Notes: generated by a model not told the origin, from the sequence alone. Numbered from the stretch's first letter, positions 1 through 8,974 are shown. The stretch is DNA of 64,000 nucleotides from Singulisphaera acidiphila DSM 18658 (GCF_000242455.2 NC_019892.1:186001-250000), one strand, 5' to 3'. Numbers and translations are program-made.

Positions 1-1351
1 TCTTGAGGATTAAGACAAGGTCGACCCCGTGGTTGCGGACCCGGCGCTCGATCGAGTCGAGCATTGCGGGCTTGGCGTCCTCGTACGGCTCCCAGTCGAG
101 CTTGTCGAATTCGAAGAGCCGTTGCAAGGTTCGGCGCACATCCTCGCGAACGCTGCCGCCGATCATCAGGACCCGCAACCCTTGGGTGGCCGAGATGAGG
201 TCTTCGTAACGTTCCTGGAGGGTGTCGTCATCCTTGGATTCCTCCTGGCGAATCCGGTCGAGGTTCCGGCGTAAGGCGCGCAAGCCGTTGCCTCCGGAGA
301 TCACCTCGCGATAGGGCATCACCAGTTCCAGGAGCGTGGGGTCGGATGCGCCGAGGCCGCTGACGACTTGCTTTAACTGGATGAGGAACTCCTCAACTCC
401 TTCATCCGGTAGGGAGGTCCGCGCCATCAGGGCCTTAAGCTCTTCTAGGGCCGCCAGCCCTGCCTCGCGGTTCAACTGCTGGCGTTCCAGGTCGCGGGCC
501 TGGCTCTCCTGGCGTTGCTGCTCCCAGTCTTTGGAGCGCCTGGCCGTTTCGGTCGCCAGGAGTAATTGCTCCTGAGCCTCGGCGACGTAGGCGGCCCAGT
601 CGGTGTGGAAGTCGTGCCGGAACGCTTCGATGTAACCGGGCTCGTACTGCTTGGAGAGGGTCTTGAGCTGGTGGAAGGTGCGTTGCGAGAGGGCCTGGTT
701 TTCCTCGGTCATCTCGCCATCATTGGCGGCTTGATGCATCCGGAAGCGGCCGATCCAGATTTTGAGTTGGGAATATTGCTCGAGCTTGCCGAGCATCCCG
801 AAATAATTCAGGCTTGCCTCGACCTCGCGGGCGAGCGTCTGGAACTGGCCGCCGGGGAAGTGCATCTCGGCGTCCCAGAGCAGCCGGTCCTCGTTCGAGA
901 ATTTATCGGCCAGCTGGGGTTGGAGCCGGTCAAGCTCGCGGCGGAGCTGTTGGTAGTGGTCCATGGCCGTGCGGAGTTCGCGCCTGGCCTCGTCCGACTC
1001 ACGGCTGACCGACTCGATTTCCGCTTGTGCCTCACGTTTTTTACGCTCGATCTCGGTCTGCGCGTCCGCGATCAGGTTTTCGGGGTCGGCGTCGGAATCG
1101 AGAGCGGCCTTGTACTGGGCGAGCTTGCGGACCAGTTCCTTGAGGTGCTGCTCGTCGACTTCGGCCTGCTCGAGCTCGCGGATCCGGACGGGCCGGACCT
1201 CGCGGAGCCGCTGGGCCGCGCGGTTGGCGCGAACCTCGGCCGTGCGGAACTGCTCGGCCGCCTGCTGTGTCTCAGCGCCGAGCTTCTTGGCCCGGCTCTT
1301 CGCTTCGGCCTGCCGCACCAACTCAGCAAGCCGTTCCAAGGATGGGGTCAT
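1..1351 (-). CDS. Coiled-coil protein with DUF2325-like C-terminus (partial, runs off left edge)
   Basis: An uninterrupted minus-strand frame begins at ATG 1351 and is still open at base 1, giving about 450 residues with no stop. The start MTPSLERLAELVRQAEAK is followed by roughly 340 residues rich in E, R, Q, K and A with heptad character, so a long coiled coil is likely. From about residue 394 the sequence turns globular (VLMIGGSVREDV...FDKLDWEPYED...GVDLVLILK), which resembles the DUF2325 fold, whose members begin with a V-L-I-x-GG strand; that match is from memory and moderate. No signal peptide or membrane segment is seen, so it is probably cytoplasmic. It lies 51 bases downstream of the DUF1501 gene on the same strand and may be cotranscribed. 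Function unknown. Confidence 0.75.
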   Translation of the reverse strand, partial: MTPSLERLAELVRQAEAKSRAKKLGAETQQAAEQFRTAEVRANRAAQRLREVRPVRIRELEQAEVDEQHLKELVRKLAQYKAALDSDADPENLIADAQTEIERKKREAQAEIESVSRESDEARRELRTAMDHYQQLRRELDRLQPQLADKFSNEDRLLWDAEMHFPGGQFQTLAREVEASLNYFGMLGKLEQYSQLKIWIGRFRMHQAANDGEMTEENQALSQRTFHQLKTLSKQYEPGYIEAFRHDFHTDWAAYVAEAQEQLLLATETARRSKDWEQQRQESQARDLERQQLNREAGLAALEELKALMARTSLPDEGVEEFLIQLKQVVSGLGASDPTLLELVMPYREVISGGNGLRALRRNLDRIRQEESKDDDTLQERYEDLISATQGLRVLMIGGSVREDVRRTLQRLFEFDKLDWEPYEDAKPAMLDSIERRVRNHGVDLVLILK

Positions 1352-1402
1352 ATAACGAGTCTCTTCCTCAATCTCTCGCGTGCAGCTCCCCCGCAAGGGG
1401 GG

Positions 1403-2848
1403 TTAAGCCCGACCGAGTACACCGTGGATCGGCGTGCCCGAGCACAGGCGGAGCGGCCGGCCGAGTGAGTCCGCCAACTCCAGCGCAGGGTCGACGCCGA
1501 GCAGGTGGTAGACCGTCGCGGCAATATCGGAGGGGGTGACAGGGTCACGTGCCGGGTGCGCGGCCCAGCGATCGGATGCGCCATGAACGATGCCGCCGCG
1601 GATCCCCGCGCCGGCCAGAACGGTGGTGAAACAGTGCGGCCAGTGGTCGCGGCCATCTCGTCCCGCCCCGGCTCCACCCACCACCCCCTGCCCCACACGG
1701 GGCGTGCGGCCGAATTCACCCGTCCAGATCACGAGGGTTTCGTCGAGGAGGCCGCGGGCGTCGAGGTCGTCGAGCAAGGCCGAGAACGTTTGGTCGCTCG
1801 CTGGCATCAGACGGGTCTTCAAGTCGATGAAATTGCGGTTGTGCGTGTCCCAATACACGCTCACGTTCGTCAGTCCATCATTTTGCCAAAAAACGGTCGT
1901 CAAAGATACACCCGCCTCCACGAGTCGGCGTGCTTGGAGAACCGCTTGGCCGTGCGGGTGCAAACCATAACGGGCGCGAATCCGTGGATCTTCACGCTCC
2001 AGGTCAAACGCTTCGAGCGCACGCCTTGCGGTAAGAAGGTTGTAGGCACGTTTGTAGTGGGCTTCCAGCGCCTGAATTTGCGCTGACCGCTCCAGATGCC
2101 GCGCTTGCACCTCGACAGTCTGGAGCAAGCGCTGGCGATCGCCGAACCGCCCCGAACCGACGTCGTCGGGAAGACGGATCGCCCCGACGTGGTAATCCGG
2201 ACGATTCGGGTCGTCATCAATCGTGAATGGGTTGAGCGTCGGTCCCAGCCAGCCGGCCCCCTGGCCGTGGCTCGACTCGACGAAGCGGGGGGCACCGTCG
2301 GGGACGGTCGGACGCATCTGCACGAACGGCGGTAAGCTGGTTCGTTCCTTCCCGCGATCCCTCCGTGCCAGGACGGCACCGTAGTGGGGCCAGTCGTCGC
2401 CGATCGGGCCGCCGCCGGGGGTCGGGATCGATTTGCCAGTCAGCAGTTCGTGCGTGGCCGTCGTGTGGTTCACATCGCCATGATGCACCGACCGGATGAT
2501 GGCGAGCCGATGCGCCTGGCGGGCCAGATTGGGGAAGTGCTCGGAGATGGAGATTCCGGGAACGTTCGTGGCAATCGGCCGGAACTCGCCGCGGAATTGC
2601 TCGGGAGCGTCGGGCTTCAGGTCCCAGGTGTCCTGTTGAGCCGGCCCACCCCACATGAATAGAATGATGCATGCTTTGGCCCGGCCAAAGGTGCTGGCCG
2701 GCAACTGCGGAGAGCGCGAGAGGCTCTGTGCCGCCAGCAGCGTGGGGAGCTCGAGCCCGAGCAGTCCCAGGCCCCCCGCGCGCAGGAATTCACGCCGGGA
2801 TCGCCCCTGGAACGTTTCCGTTGGGCCTCCGCGGTGTGCTGCATGCAT
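1403..2848 (-). CDS. DUF1501 family secreted protein (sulfatase/phosphatase-like fold)
   Basis: 481 residues from ATG 2848. An upstream in-frame ATG at 2941 exists, but the 2848 start puts the twin-arginine motif S-R-R-E-F-L at residues 17-22, where a Tat signal belongs. After the signal come the hallmarks of planctomycete DUF1501 proteins: ACIILFMWGGPAQQDTWDLKP, HFPNLARQAHRLAIIRSVHHG, NHTTATHELLTGK, and the C-terminal LVIWTGEFGRTPRVG and GRDHWPHCFTTVLAGAGIRGG. The family has an alkaline-phosphatase-like fold and its members are usually encoded next to DUF1549/DUF1553 cytochrome-like proteins; no such partner is present here. Exported folded across the inner membrane; substrate unknown. Confidence 0.9.
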   Translation of the reverse strand: MHAAHRGGPTETFQGRSRREFLRAGGLGLLGLELPTLLAAQSLSRSPQLPASTFGRAKACIILFMWGGPAQQDTWDLKPDAPEQFRGEFRPIATNVPGISISEHFPNLARQAHRLAIIRSVHHGDVNHTTATHELLTGKSIPTPGGGPIGDDWPHYGAVLARRDRGKERTSLPPFVQMRPTVPDGAPRFVESSHGQGAGWLGPTLNPFTIDDDPNRPDYHVGAIRLPDDVGSGRFGDRQRLLQTVEVQARHLERSAQIQALEAHYKRAYNLLTARRALEAFDLEREDPRIRARYGLHPHGQAVLQARRLVEAGVSLTTVFWQNDGLTNVSVYWDTHNRNFIDLKTRLMPASDQTFSALLDDLDARGLLDETLVIWTGEFGRTPRVGQGVVGGAGAGRDGRDHWPHCFTTVLAGAGIRGGIVHGASDRWAAHPARDPVTPSDIAATVYHLLGVDPALELADSLGRPLRLCSGTPIHGVLGRA

Positions 2849-3135
2849 AAACTGATTCACTCCGCGGCCAAATTCGAGTCTCTCAAACTTATCATACCCA
2901 GATCGTCCAAGAATGAAACAAGGGAAAGACCCTAGTGTCACGGCTCGAATAGGCTTGAATCGTTAAACAATGAAGTTCGGAGAATATCCTTGCCCTGGAG
3001 TCGCATTTTAAAACAACATCGACAGTGATCGGATGAGTTGATGAGGAACGCCGTTTGCCTGCACAAAGCCAAAGCCGAGAAGAATCCTCCTCGTTTCGGA
3101 GGGCGGATGGAAATCTTAAATATTTCGGAGATTCG

Positions 3136-3693
3136 ATGCGAAGCGAACGAGACAAGATGCTGGCCGGGGAAATGTACGACCCCCTCGACCCTGATCTCTG
3201 TGTGATACGCGATCGCGCGCGCGATTTGTGTCAGGCATTGAACGCCACCCGGGAAGCCCAGCAGGAGGAGCGCCAGCGGATCCTCCGTGACCTGTTTGGA
3301 GCGGGGGGCGAGAGCGTTTTGATGCAGCCTCCCTTCTTCTGCGACTACGGCTCGAACATTCTGCTGGGGGAACGGGTCTTTTTTAACTTCAACTGCGTCG
3401 TACTCGACGTGGCCCATGTGCGAATTGGCGACTACACCCTGTTCGGCCCCTCGGTCCAGATCTACACCGCCACCCACCCGCTGAACCACGAACTGCGGCG
3501 CAAAACGGAGTTTGCCAAGCCGATCGAAATTGGCTCCGACGTCTGGGTCGGCGGTGCCGCGATCATTTGCCCCGGCGTCAAGATCGGCTCGCGCTCGGTC
3601 ATCGGCGCGGGAAGCGTGGTCACGCGCGACATCCCCGAGGGGGTCGTCGCCGCCGGCAACCCCTGCCGCGTCATCCGGGAGATTACCGATTGA
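3136..3693 (+). CDS. Maltose/sugar O-acetyltransferase, hexapeptide-repeat family
   Basis: 185 residues, the normal size of maltose O-acetyltransferases. The start at 3136 gives MRSERDKMLAGEMYDP, the standard family N-terminus, with GGAG just upstream; an in-frame upstream ATG at 3055 is less likely. Left-handed beta-helix hexapeptide repeats run from about residue 62 to 175 (for example IGDYTLFGPSVQIYTATHP, VIGAGSVVTRDIPEGVVAAGNP). His114 in the ATHPLNHE segment is the expected catalytic base that activates the sugar hydroxyl for transfer from acetyl-CoA. Probably a cytoplasmic trimer. It is transcribed divergently from the DUF1501 gene. The true acceptor cannot be told from sequence: maltose, galactoside or another sugar. 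Confidence 0.9.
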   Translation: MRSERDKMLAGEMYDPLDPDLCVIRDRARDLCQALNATREAQQEERQRILRDLFGAGGESVLMQPPFFCDYGSNILLGERVFFNFNCVVLDVAHVRIGDYTLFGPSVQIYTATHPLNHELRRKTEFAKPIEIGSDVWVGGAAIICPGVKIGSRSVIGAGSVVTRDIPEGVVAAGNPCRVIREITD

Positions 3694-3699
3694 CACTCC

Positions 3700-3717
3700 C
3701 CCCGGCGAGAGCCGGGG
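3700..3717 (+). terminator. GC-rich hairpin after the acetyltransferase
   Basis: CCCCGGC (3700-3706), loop GAGA, GCCGGGG (3711-3717): a perfect 7-bp stem beginning 7 bases after the stop codon of the acetyltransferase. No T-run follows, so it could be a weak terminator. It also lies at the 3' edge of a TnpB-like remnant on the other strand, so it could be the terminal hairpin of an old IS200/IS605-type element. Confidence 0.45.
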
Positions 3718-3722
3718 ACTCT

Positions 3723-3860
3723 CAAATCCTTCGTCCCTGATGGTGCAGGCCCGCTTGTGACGTGCGATGCAATCCCAACTCTGCTCCCGCTCCGAAGAAC
3801 GCCAGATTGCCGTTGAGCACACCACAGGCCTTGCACCTCCTGGACGAAGGAAACCCACAG
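3723..3860 (-). pseudogene. Possible remnant of a TnpB-like C-terminal zinc ribbon
   Basis: Read on the minus strand, one frame gives FPSSRRCKACGVLNGNL, matching the P-S-S-x-x-C-x-x-C-G first half of the TnpB (IS200/IS605/IS607 family) zinc ribbon. The expected second half (W-x-C...RD) appears only after a frame change, as SWDCIARHKRACTIRDEG. Nothing upstream on this strand looks like the TnpB catalytic core, so only a short decayed tail remains. The rest of the gap between the acetyltransferase (3693) and the dehydrogenase (4006) holds no gene I can support. The call rests on motif spacing only. Confidence 0.35.
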
Positions 3861-4005
3861 TCGACAGCCGCTAGATATTTTACGATTAAACGCGCGATGA
3901 TGTTCGAGTTGACGGTGGAATTCTCCCCACGAGGTATCATTTCATTCACGCTCCCACGATCAACGGCGTCCAGCCGGGGTTTGCGAGTGCCAGGCCAGGC
4001 CACTC

Positions 4006-4704
4006 TCATTGTCCCGGCACGGAGAGCGGTTTGCCGTTGTCCTTCGGGCCGAGCGTGAGCAGGAATGGCACGGCGATCTTGGCCCAGGCCTGGGGGCTGA
4101 GAAAATGCTTCGCGCGGCTTCCGAAGGTGCTCTGCAGCATCTCCGTGTCGATGATCCCCGGGTTCAGCGGGACGGCGGCCAGGCCCGTCGGGAGCTCTTG
4201 GGCCAGCGCTCGCGTCAGGCCCTCGATGGCCCACTTGGTCGCGCAGTAGGGGGCGACCTCGGGTGCGGTGGAACGGCCCCAGCCCGAGCTGAAATTGACG
4301 ATCACTCCGCTTTGCCGCTCGACCATCGCCGGGACGAAGGCGCGGAGAACGTTGGCGACCCCCTTGAGGTTCACGTCGACGACCCGGTCGAATTCGTCGG
4401 CCGCGACCATCCACAACGGTGCATTGCCGTTGATCAGGGCCGCGTTGTTGAGCAGCAGGTCTGGCGGACCGAATCGTTTGAGGACTTCTGTCGCCCACGC
4501 TTTGACTTGCCCATCGTCGGCGACGTCAACCGCCTTGAAGTCGTGCGGTGCGCCGAGCTCTTCACGCAGTTGCTCAACCGCGCTGGCCGTTCGCCCGCAA
4601 CCGACGACGGTGTGACCGAGACCGGCAAATCCAGCCGCCATCGCCTGGCCGAGCCCGCGGGTGGCTCCTGTGATCAGAATGATTTTCCGCGTTCCCTGGA
4701 CCAT
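4006..4704 (-). CDS. Short-chain dehydrogenase/reductase (classical SDR)
   Basis: 232 residues from ATG 4704, preceded by GGAAGGAG at good spacing; in-frame codons upstream to 4809 precede this ribosome site and are not used. Rossmann nucleotide motif T-G-A-T-R-G-L-G at 12-19, NNAA at 86-89, catalytic Ser near 139-140 and the Tyr153-x-x-x-Lys157 pair (YCATK), so all classical SDR catalytic residues are present. Likely a cytoplasmic NAD(P)(H)-dependent oxidoreductase; the tail is short for the family and the substrate is unknown. It stands alone, convergent with the upstream remnant region. Confidence 0.92.
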   Translation of the reverse strand: MVQGTRKIILITGATRGLGQAMAAGFAGLGHTVVGCGRTASAVEQLREELGAPHDFKAVDVADDGQVKAWATEVLKRFGPPDLLLNNAALINGNAPLWMVAADEFDRVVDVNLKGVANVLRAFVPAMVERQSGVIVNFSSGWGRSTAPEVAPYCATKWAIEGLTRALAQELPTGLAAVPLNPGIIDTEMLQSTFGSRAKHFLSPQAWAKIAVPFLLTLGPKDNGKPLSVPGQ

Positions 4705-4919
4705 CCTTCGCTCCTTCCCGAGCTTCGAGAATTGTCGCCAACGTGGGCGCTGCTCGTCTCGACTCAAAGAGATCAAGGTTATTCGGGCTGGCGCGTGCTG
4801 AACAGACAAAGGGTGTTCGGCGACCCTGGTCTGTCATATTGGAACGAGGGATTGATGCGGGTAACCTTGAGTCAAAAGATCCCGTTTATGGGAACCCGCT
4901 TCATCCGGGGCCATTGCCA

Positions 4920-5477
4920 ATGGAAGCCACTCACTGTCTGCAATGTGGTGGGACGAAGATCCTCGAGGGCGATTCCTGGAATGCGTCTGGGGCGACGACT
5001 CAGGTCACCTTTGTTCCTCGCTGCATGCGCTCCTTTGGTGTGAAGGAGGGGGTGAGCATGGCGGCCCCTTTGCATTCCTGTTTATCGTGCGGGCACGTCT
5101 GGACGAGCTTAGCCCCCGACAAGCTCCGTTCGTTAATCCAGTCCCGTGGTGCGGAGTTAGCCAAACAGCACTTGGCGTCCCTGGATTTAGGACCGGCCCA
5201 TGATCTGCCAGACGTCGCCGAAGCGCGAGACGCGGCCGTGAAGGCTGCGGAGATCGACGCTCTGGTGCTCGCGTACAAGCAACCGGAAGCCACCCGGCGC
5301 TACCGCCAGTTCACAACAACCACCTGGGATGAGGCGATCGGCACGATTCGTAACTGGCATCACTTCAAACGCAGGGAGAAGCTGGCCATGTTCGGATGGC
5401 ATTCCAAGGAAACATCCAAAGCTGACGAGCTCAAACGACTCGACCACCCCATGAGTGATCCATTGCTCGATTTTTGA
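4920..5477 (+). CDS. Small zinc-ribbon protein of unknown function
   Basis: 185 residues starting MEATHCLQCGGTK at ATG 4920. Two C-x-x-C knuckles, CLQC at residues 6-9 and CLSC at about 54-57, about 44 residues apart, form a likely structural zinc ribbon. The remaining region is helical and charged (RGAELAKQHLASLDLG, EIDALVLAYKQPEATRRYRQF), with no signal peptide or membrane segment. The frame remains open upstream to 4743, but the translation there lacks protein-like character. Not recognised beyond the ribbon; a nucleic-acid or protein-binding role is only a guess. The cupin gene follows 67 bases downstream. Confidence 0.7.
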   Translation: MEATHCLQCGGTKILEGDSWNASGATTQVTFVPRCMRSFGVKEGVSMAAPLHSCLSCGHVWTSLAPDKLRSLIQSRGAELAKQHLASLDLGPAHDLPDVAEARDAAVKAAEIDALVLAYKQPEATRRYRQFTTTTWDEAIGTIRNWHHFKRREKLAMFGWHSKETSKADELKRLDHPMSDPLLDF

Positions 5478-5544
5478 ATCGTTGATGCCTGGTTGTGGAA
5501 CGTTCTCCGATCCCCTTTCACCTCACCGATTTTTTGGGCCCGCT

Positions 5545-6012
5545 ATGAAATCGACAAACGCTCCTGGCGACTACGACGTCTATTCGGTGGTCGGCGACCG
5601 CTACACGTTCCTGCTCACGGGCGCTCAGACCGGTGGCGCTTACGCTGTTCTCGATTTCTTCGTGCCGCCGGGGAGCGGTTCGCCGCCGCATGTCCATCGT
5701 CGTGAGGACGAGGCGTTCTACGTCATCGACGGCGAGTTCGAGTTCATCGTGGCCGGCGAGCCGATCCGCGTCACGGCCGGTGGATTCCTCTTCGCTCACC
5801 GCGATATCCCCCACAACTTCACGAACGTCGGCTCGACCCCCGGCCGGATGATTGTCACGATCACGCCCGCCGGCCTGGAAGAGTTCTTCGCCGAAGTCGG
5901 CACGCGGCTTCAGAGTCGTGAGGATGCGCCGATTCCCCCGACGCCGGAGGATATCGCCAGGTTGATCGAGGCTACGCCAAAGTATGGCCTGGAAATTCTG
6001 AACGGGTTCTGA
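5545..6012 (+). CDS. Cupin-domain protein
   Basis: 155 residues from ATG 5545 (MKSTNAPGDYDVY). Cupin motif 1 is intact: G-S-G-S-P-P-H49-V-H51...E56...G63, supplying the two His and one Glu metal ligands. Motif 2 follows with AHRDIPHNFTN, giving the third histidine. The C-terminal extension (PIPPTPEDIARLIEATPKYGLEI) is typical of the quercetin-2,3-dioxygenase-like single-domain cupins. Probably a cytoplasmic metal-binding beta-barrel; the reaction is unknown. Same direction as the upstream zinc-ribbon gene. Confidence 0.88.
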   Translation: MKSTNAPGDYDVYSVVGDRYTFLLTGAQTGGAYAVLDFFVPPGSGSPPHVHRREDEAFYVIDGEFEFIVAGEPIRVTAGGFLFAHRDIPHNFTNVGSTPGRMIVTITPAGLEEFFAEVGTRLQSREDAPIPPTPEDIARLIEATPKYGLEILNGF

Positions 6013-6037
6013 ACAACGGCCGGCCCGGCACGCTCAA

Positions 6038-6556
6038 TCAAATCGCATCCTCACTCGGGGCCTGCCATGACCGGGTTACGGAGAACCAGATGATTCCGCC
6101 GATTCCGGCCAGGAACACCAGCAGCAAACTGCACCCTTCGCCTGTCGGAAGGCGGACGGGATTGGCTTGATTGGCCCGGACGACCAGCATATGGAAGGCG
6201 AGGAAGAGCGCCGTGGTGAGGCAGGCGATCCAGAGGCCGAGACTGAAGATCTTGTCGTACGTTTCTCGTCGACGCTCGGGTGCCAGCCAGTAAGCCCGAT
6301 TCGGGATGTTAATCGCGGAGTCGGTGAAGAACCGCGCGAGATAGGTTGAGCCGGCGCAGATCAAGGCGGTCAAGGCGGCCACCCCCAGGGTGAACGCCGC
6401 GCAGGCCGGGCGCGACATCCAGCCGTCGGGCTCGCCGCTGAATCCGAAATGCGTCGCGACCCTTTCGGGCAACTTCGGATAGGTTACCATAACCAGGGCG
6501 ACCAAAAGGCCGTAGAGGATGACCAGCGTGGCGATGGCGGGCTTGGGACGGTTCAT
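6038..6556 (-). CDS. DUF1648 integral membrane protein
   Basis: 172 residues from ATG 6556, chosen because GAGGAG lies 6 bases upstream; a second ATG at 6574 is possible. TM1 (ATLVILYGLLVALVMVTYPKLP) is followed by the DUF1648 signature: P-x-R-V-A-T-H-F-G-x-S-G-E-P-D-G-W. Three more hydrophobic segments follow near residues 50-70, 105-125 and 140-160. DUF1648 is found in SdpI-type immunity proteins and related membrane proteins of unknown role. Convergent with the cupin gene. Confidence 0.8.
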   Translation of the reverse strand: MNRPKPAIATLVILYGLLVALVMVTYPKLPERVATHFGFSGEPDGWMSRPACAAFTLGVAALTALICAGSTYLARFFTDSAINIPNRAYWLAPERRRETYDKIFSLGLWIACLTTALFLAFHMLVVRANQANPVRLPTGEGCSLLLVFLAGIGGIIWFSVTRSWQAPSEDAI

Positions 6557-6648
6557 GGCGCTCCTCAACGGCATGGCGAGTGCATTCGAATCGAACCTCT
6601 GATTTTAAACAATTCGAGTGTTCGGCTCCAACTCAGGCGAAGAAAGCC

Positions 6649-7290
6649 ATGATGAAAGGCAACCAAGCGGTTCGTTGGCGTGTCTTGCTGGTGGGGGCGA
6701 CCGGCACTCTCGGTCGCGCCATCGCGGCCGAACTCGGAGCGCGGCATGAGATCATCCGCGCGGGACGCACGTCGGGCGATCTCCGCCTTGATCTGAGCGA
6801 CGCGGCCAGTATCCGCGATGCGCTGGCGCAAGTGGGCGAGTTCGATGCGGTCGTGTCTGCCGCGGGGCATGTTGAGTTCGCCCCGTTGGAGGATTTCCAA
6901 GCGGCGGCGATCGGTGAGTCCCGGCACACGCTCGGCTTGACGAGCAAGCTCCTCGGCCAGGTCAATCTCGCATTGGCCGCCCGCGACCACTTGCGGGACG
7001 GCGGTTCGATCACGTTGACTACAGGCATCACATTGGAGCAGCCGATCGTCGGAGGATCGTCGGCCAGCATGGTGAACGGGGCCCTTGAGGGCTTCGTCCG
7101 CGCTGCGGCGATCGAACTGCCTCGCGGGTTGCGGATCAACGCCGTCAGCCCGAATCTGCTCGTCGAGGCGTCTCCCGCAATCCAGGCGCTATTCCCTGGT
7201 TTTGAGCCCGTGCCGGCCGCCCGAGCGGCCTTGGCATTCAGGAGAAGCGTCGAGGGCCGGCAAACGGGCCAGGTCTACCGCGTTTTCTGA
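6649..7290 (+). CDS. Atypical short-chain dehydrogenase
   Basis: 213 residues, beginning MMKGNQAVRWRVLLVGATGTLG with the Rossmann glycine motif GATGTLG. The fold looks complete: VDL-type strand RLDLSDAASIRDAL, VSAAGHVEF, and LPRGLRINAVSPNL. The catalytic Tyr-x-x-x-Lys of classical SDRs is missing; the equivalent segment reads GGSSASMVNGALEGF. The same replacement occurs in a known group of about 200-residue SDR-like proteins, so this is probably not decay. Cytoplasmic; substrate unknown. An adjacent second ATG at 6652 is equally possible. Confidence 0.85.
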   Translation: MMKGNQAVRWRVLLVGATGTLGRAIAAELGARHEIIRAGRTSGDLRLDLSDAASIRDALAQVGEFDAVVSAAGHVEFAPLEDFQAAAIGESRHTLGLTSKLLGQVNLALAARDHLRDGGSITLTTGITLEQPIVGGSSASMVNGALEGFVRAAAIELPRGLRINAVSPNLLVEASPAIQALFPGFEPVPAARAALAFRRSVEGRQTGQVYRVF

Positions 7291-7441
7291 GGCTGCCAAG
7301 GAAGCCTCCCGGGCGAGCGGTTTGGGTGAGGAGTGCCCAACCTGATAAATAAAGAGTTGCCATATTTTATAATTTAGTCGATAATCGCTCGATAGTGTGC
7401 TGAGGGACGGTGGTGGAACCCCGATGAAATGAGGATCGCCG

Positions 7442-7762
7442 ATGAGCGCCCCAGACCTTACTCCGGACGCACGGCGGCCGACGAAGCCAAATACGCCCCC
7501 ATCGACGCCTGCCGAAGACCTCGGTACCGTGACGCAGGGCAGGCTGCAGGATCTGATCCGAAAGCAAGTGGTTCGCTCGCTCGGCTCCCCGGCCGACTTG
7601 CTGGCGATCCACGTGCGACCGCTCTGGGACGATCGCTACCGGGTGAACGTCGTCGTCGGCAAGGAATACACGTCCTCCAAGATCATTCAAAGTTACTTCT
7701 TGGCGGCTGACAGCGACGGCAATATCATCCGGTCCTCCCCGGAGGTCACCCGCCTCTATTGA
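7442..7762 (+). CDS. Small conserved-looking hypothetical protein
   Basis: 106 residues. A low-complexity Pro/Thr-rich N-terminus (residues 1-27) precedes a compact domain: VTQGRLQDLIRKQVVRSLG, then alternating hydrophobic strands LLAIHVRPLWDDRYRVNVVVG and a C-terminal SYFLAADSDGNIIRSSPEV. GAGGAT lies 6 bases before ATG 7442. The helix followed by beta strands suggests a small soluble domain. I do not recognise the family. No neighbour suggests a function. Confidence 0.65.
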   Translation: MSAPDLTPDARRPTKPNTPPSTPAEDLGTVTQGRLQDLIRKQVVRSLGSPADLLAIHVRPLWDDRYRVNVVVGKEYTSSKIIQSYFLAADSDGNIIRSSPEVTRLY

Positions 7763-8275
7763 CGTTTGAAACGCCCGCCTGAAAACGATCACCCCCACGA
7801 TCGGATCCCCATCTCCTCCCCCTGCCCCTCACCGCGCAAGTCGCCCTTTCTTGTGCGGGGAGGCCTTCGTGTCCGATCACGGCCTCTCCGTTGGCCGGGC
7901 CACCCGGCGCTTGGCCATTGGGGCTTTCATGGCCCCTTCGGACTTGGATTCTTGCTGGTTTTAACTTGTGTTTCATTTGTTTCGCGTTTCTGCTGAGTCT
8001 TCATATTCGTAATCGATGAAGCTGTCCCGTGAGTCGGACCCCAGCAACGGGACCGTGAGTGGGATCGCTTTTGGCGATGGTGATTCGGATCGCTCGGTTC
8101 TCGGAACAAGGTCACTCACCGGATATGATCCGGGAACCTCCGGTCTGGTTTCCCAGCCGTTTGCCGGCTCGGAGTCCTCACGTCCCACGGTGGTCAAAGC
8201 TCCCTGCCGGCGGTTGGCCCAAGTCGTCTGGGCGTTTGCCATCGTTTTGGGATTTTCTCGAACCTTGGACGAACC
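7763..8275. other. Gap without a supported gene
   Basis: 513 bases between the 106-residue protein and the GNAT gene. Open frames exist on both strands, but none has a convincing ribosome site, domain or codon pattern. No strong hairpin or repeat was seen. Confidence 0.5.
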
Positions 8276-8974
8276 ATGCTCGACAATCCGATCTGGAGTG
8301 CCCTTGTGACCCGGCAGGCCCGATTCGCCTTGGGTGGTGGGCGTGTGAAGCGGTATCCCGCCGACATTGCGCCGTTCATTGCGGCTGCCGCGACCGAGCT
8401 TGGCGTCGATGCGGGGGCGGAGATGCTCGACTTGGCAATGCCCGGTGAGCGGCTCTACATGATCGGCGTGGAGCTGTCGTTGCCAGCCGGCTTGGAGGTC
8501 GAACGCCGTTCCTTGGTGTCTCAGATGGTCTGCGAACGACGCGTCGGCACGGTGAGCGAAGGTGAGGACTGCGCTGTGCTCGGGCCGGATGACGTGCCGG
8601 ACATGCTCGAGCTGACGGCGCTGGTGTTCCCCGGATACTTCCGGCCGCGGACGATCGAGCTGGGGACTTATGTCGGTGTTCGTCGGGATGGCCGGCTGAT
8701 CGCGATGGCGGGCCAGCGGATGGGCCTCCTCAGCCATCGCGAGATCAGTGGCATTTGCACTCACCCCGACCACCGGGGCCAGGGCTATGCCCGCCGACTC
8801 GTCACCTGGCTCGTCGACGCGACCTTTCGCGAAGGCCTGGTGCCGTTCCTCCACGTTGACGGCGAAAACAATGGCGCGAGGGCCGCCTACGAGAAGCTCG
8901 GATTCGTCGCTCGCTGCGATCTACCGCTTCTCTGTATCAGGCGTTCGGGGATGGCCCCAGTCGTTGGTGCCTAG
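8276..8974 (+). CDS. GNAT family N-acetyltransferase (FR47-like)
   Basis: 232 residues. The GNAT fold is C-terminal (about 95-225): acetyl-CoA motif A is clear in EISGICTHPDHRGQGYARRLV, with the R/Q-x-x-G-x-G/A loop at H-R-G-Q-G-Y-A-R, followed by PFLHVDGENNGARAAYEKLGF, the motif B segment typical of FR47-like acetyltransferases. The N-terminal 90 residues resemble the lead-in domain of that group. Cytoplasmic; likely acetylates a small amine or a protein N-terminus. Convergent with the acyltransferase gene, with 67 bases between. Confidence 0.88.
   Translation: MLDNPIWSALVTRQARFALGGGRVKRYPADIAPFIAAAATELGVDAGAEMLDLAMPGERLYMIGVELSLPAGLEVERRSLVSQMVCERRVGTVSEGEDCAVLGPDDVPDMLELTALVFPGYFRPRTIELGTYVGVRRDGRLIAMAGQRMGLLSHREISGICTHPDHRGQGYARRLVTWLVDATFREGLVPFLHVDGENNGARAAYEKLGFVARCDLPLLCIRRSGMAPVVGA

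Noticed and set aside
566..1468. 300-codon plus-strand frame near the left edge
   Set aside because: Mirror of the real minus-strand coiled-coil gene, which is open to the window edge.
7973..8854. 293-codon minus-strand frame upstream of and across the GNAT gene
   Set aside because: Overlaps a clear GNAT domain on the other strand and has no recognisable domain.
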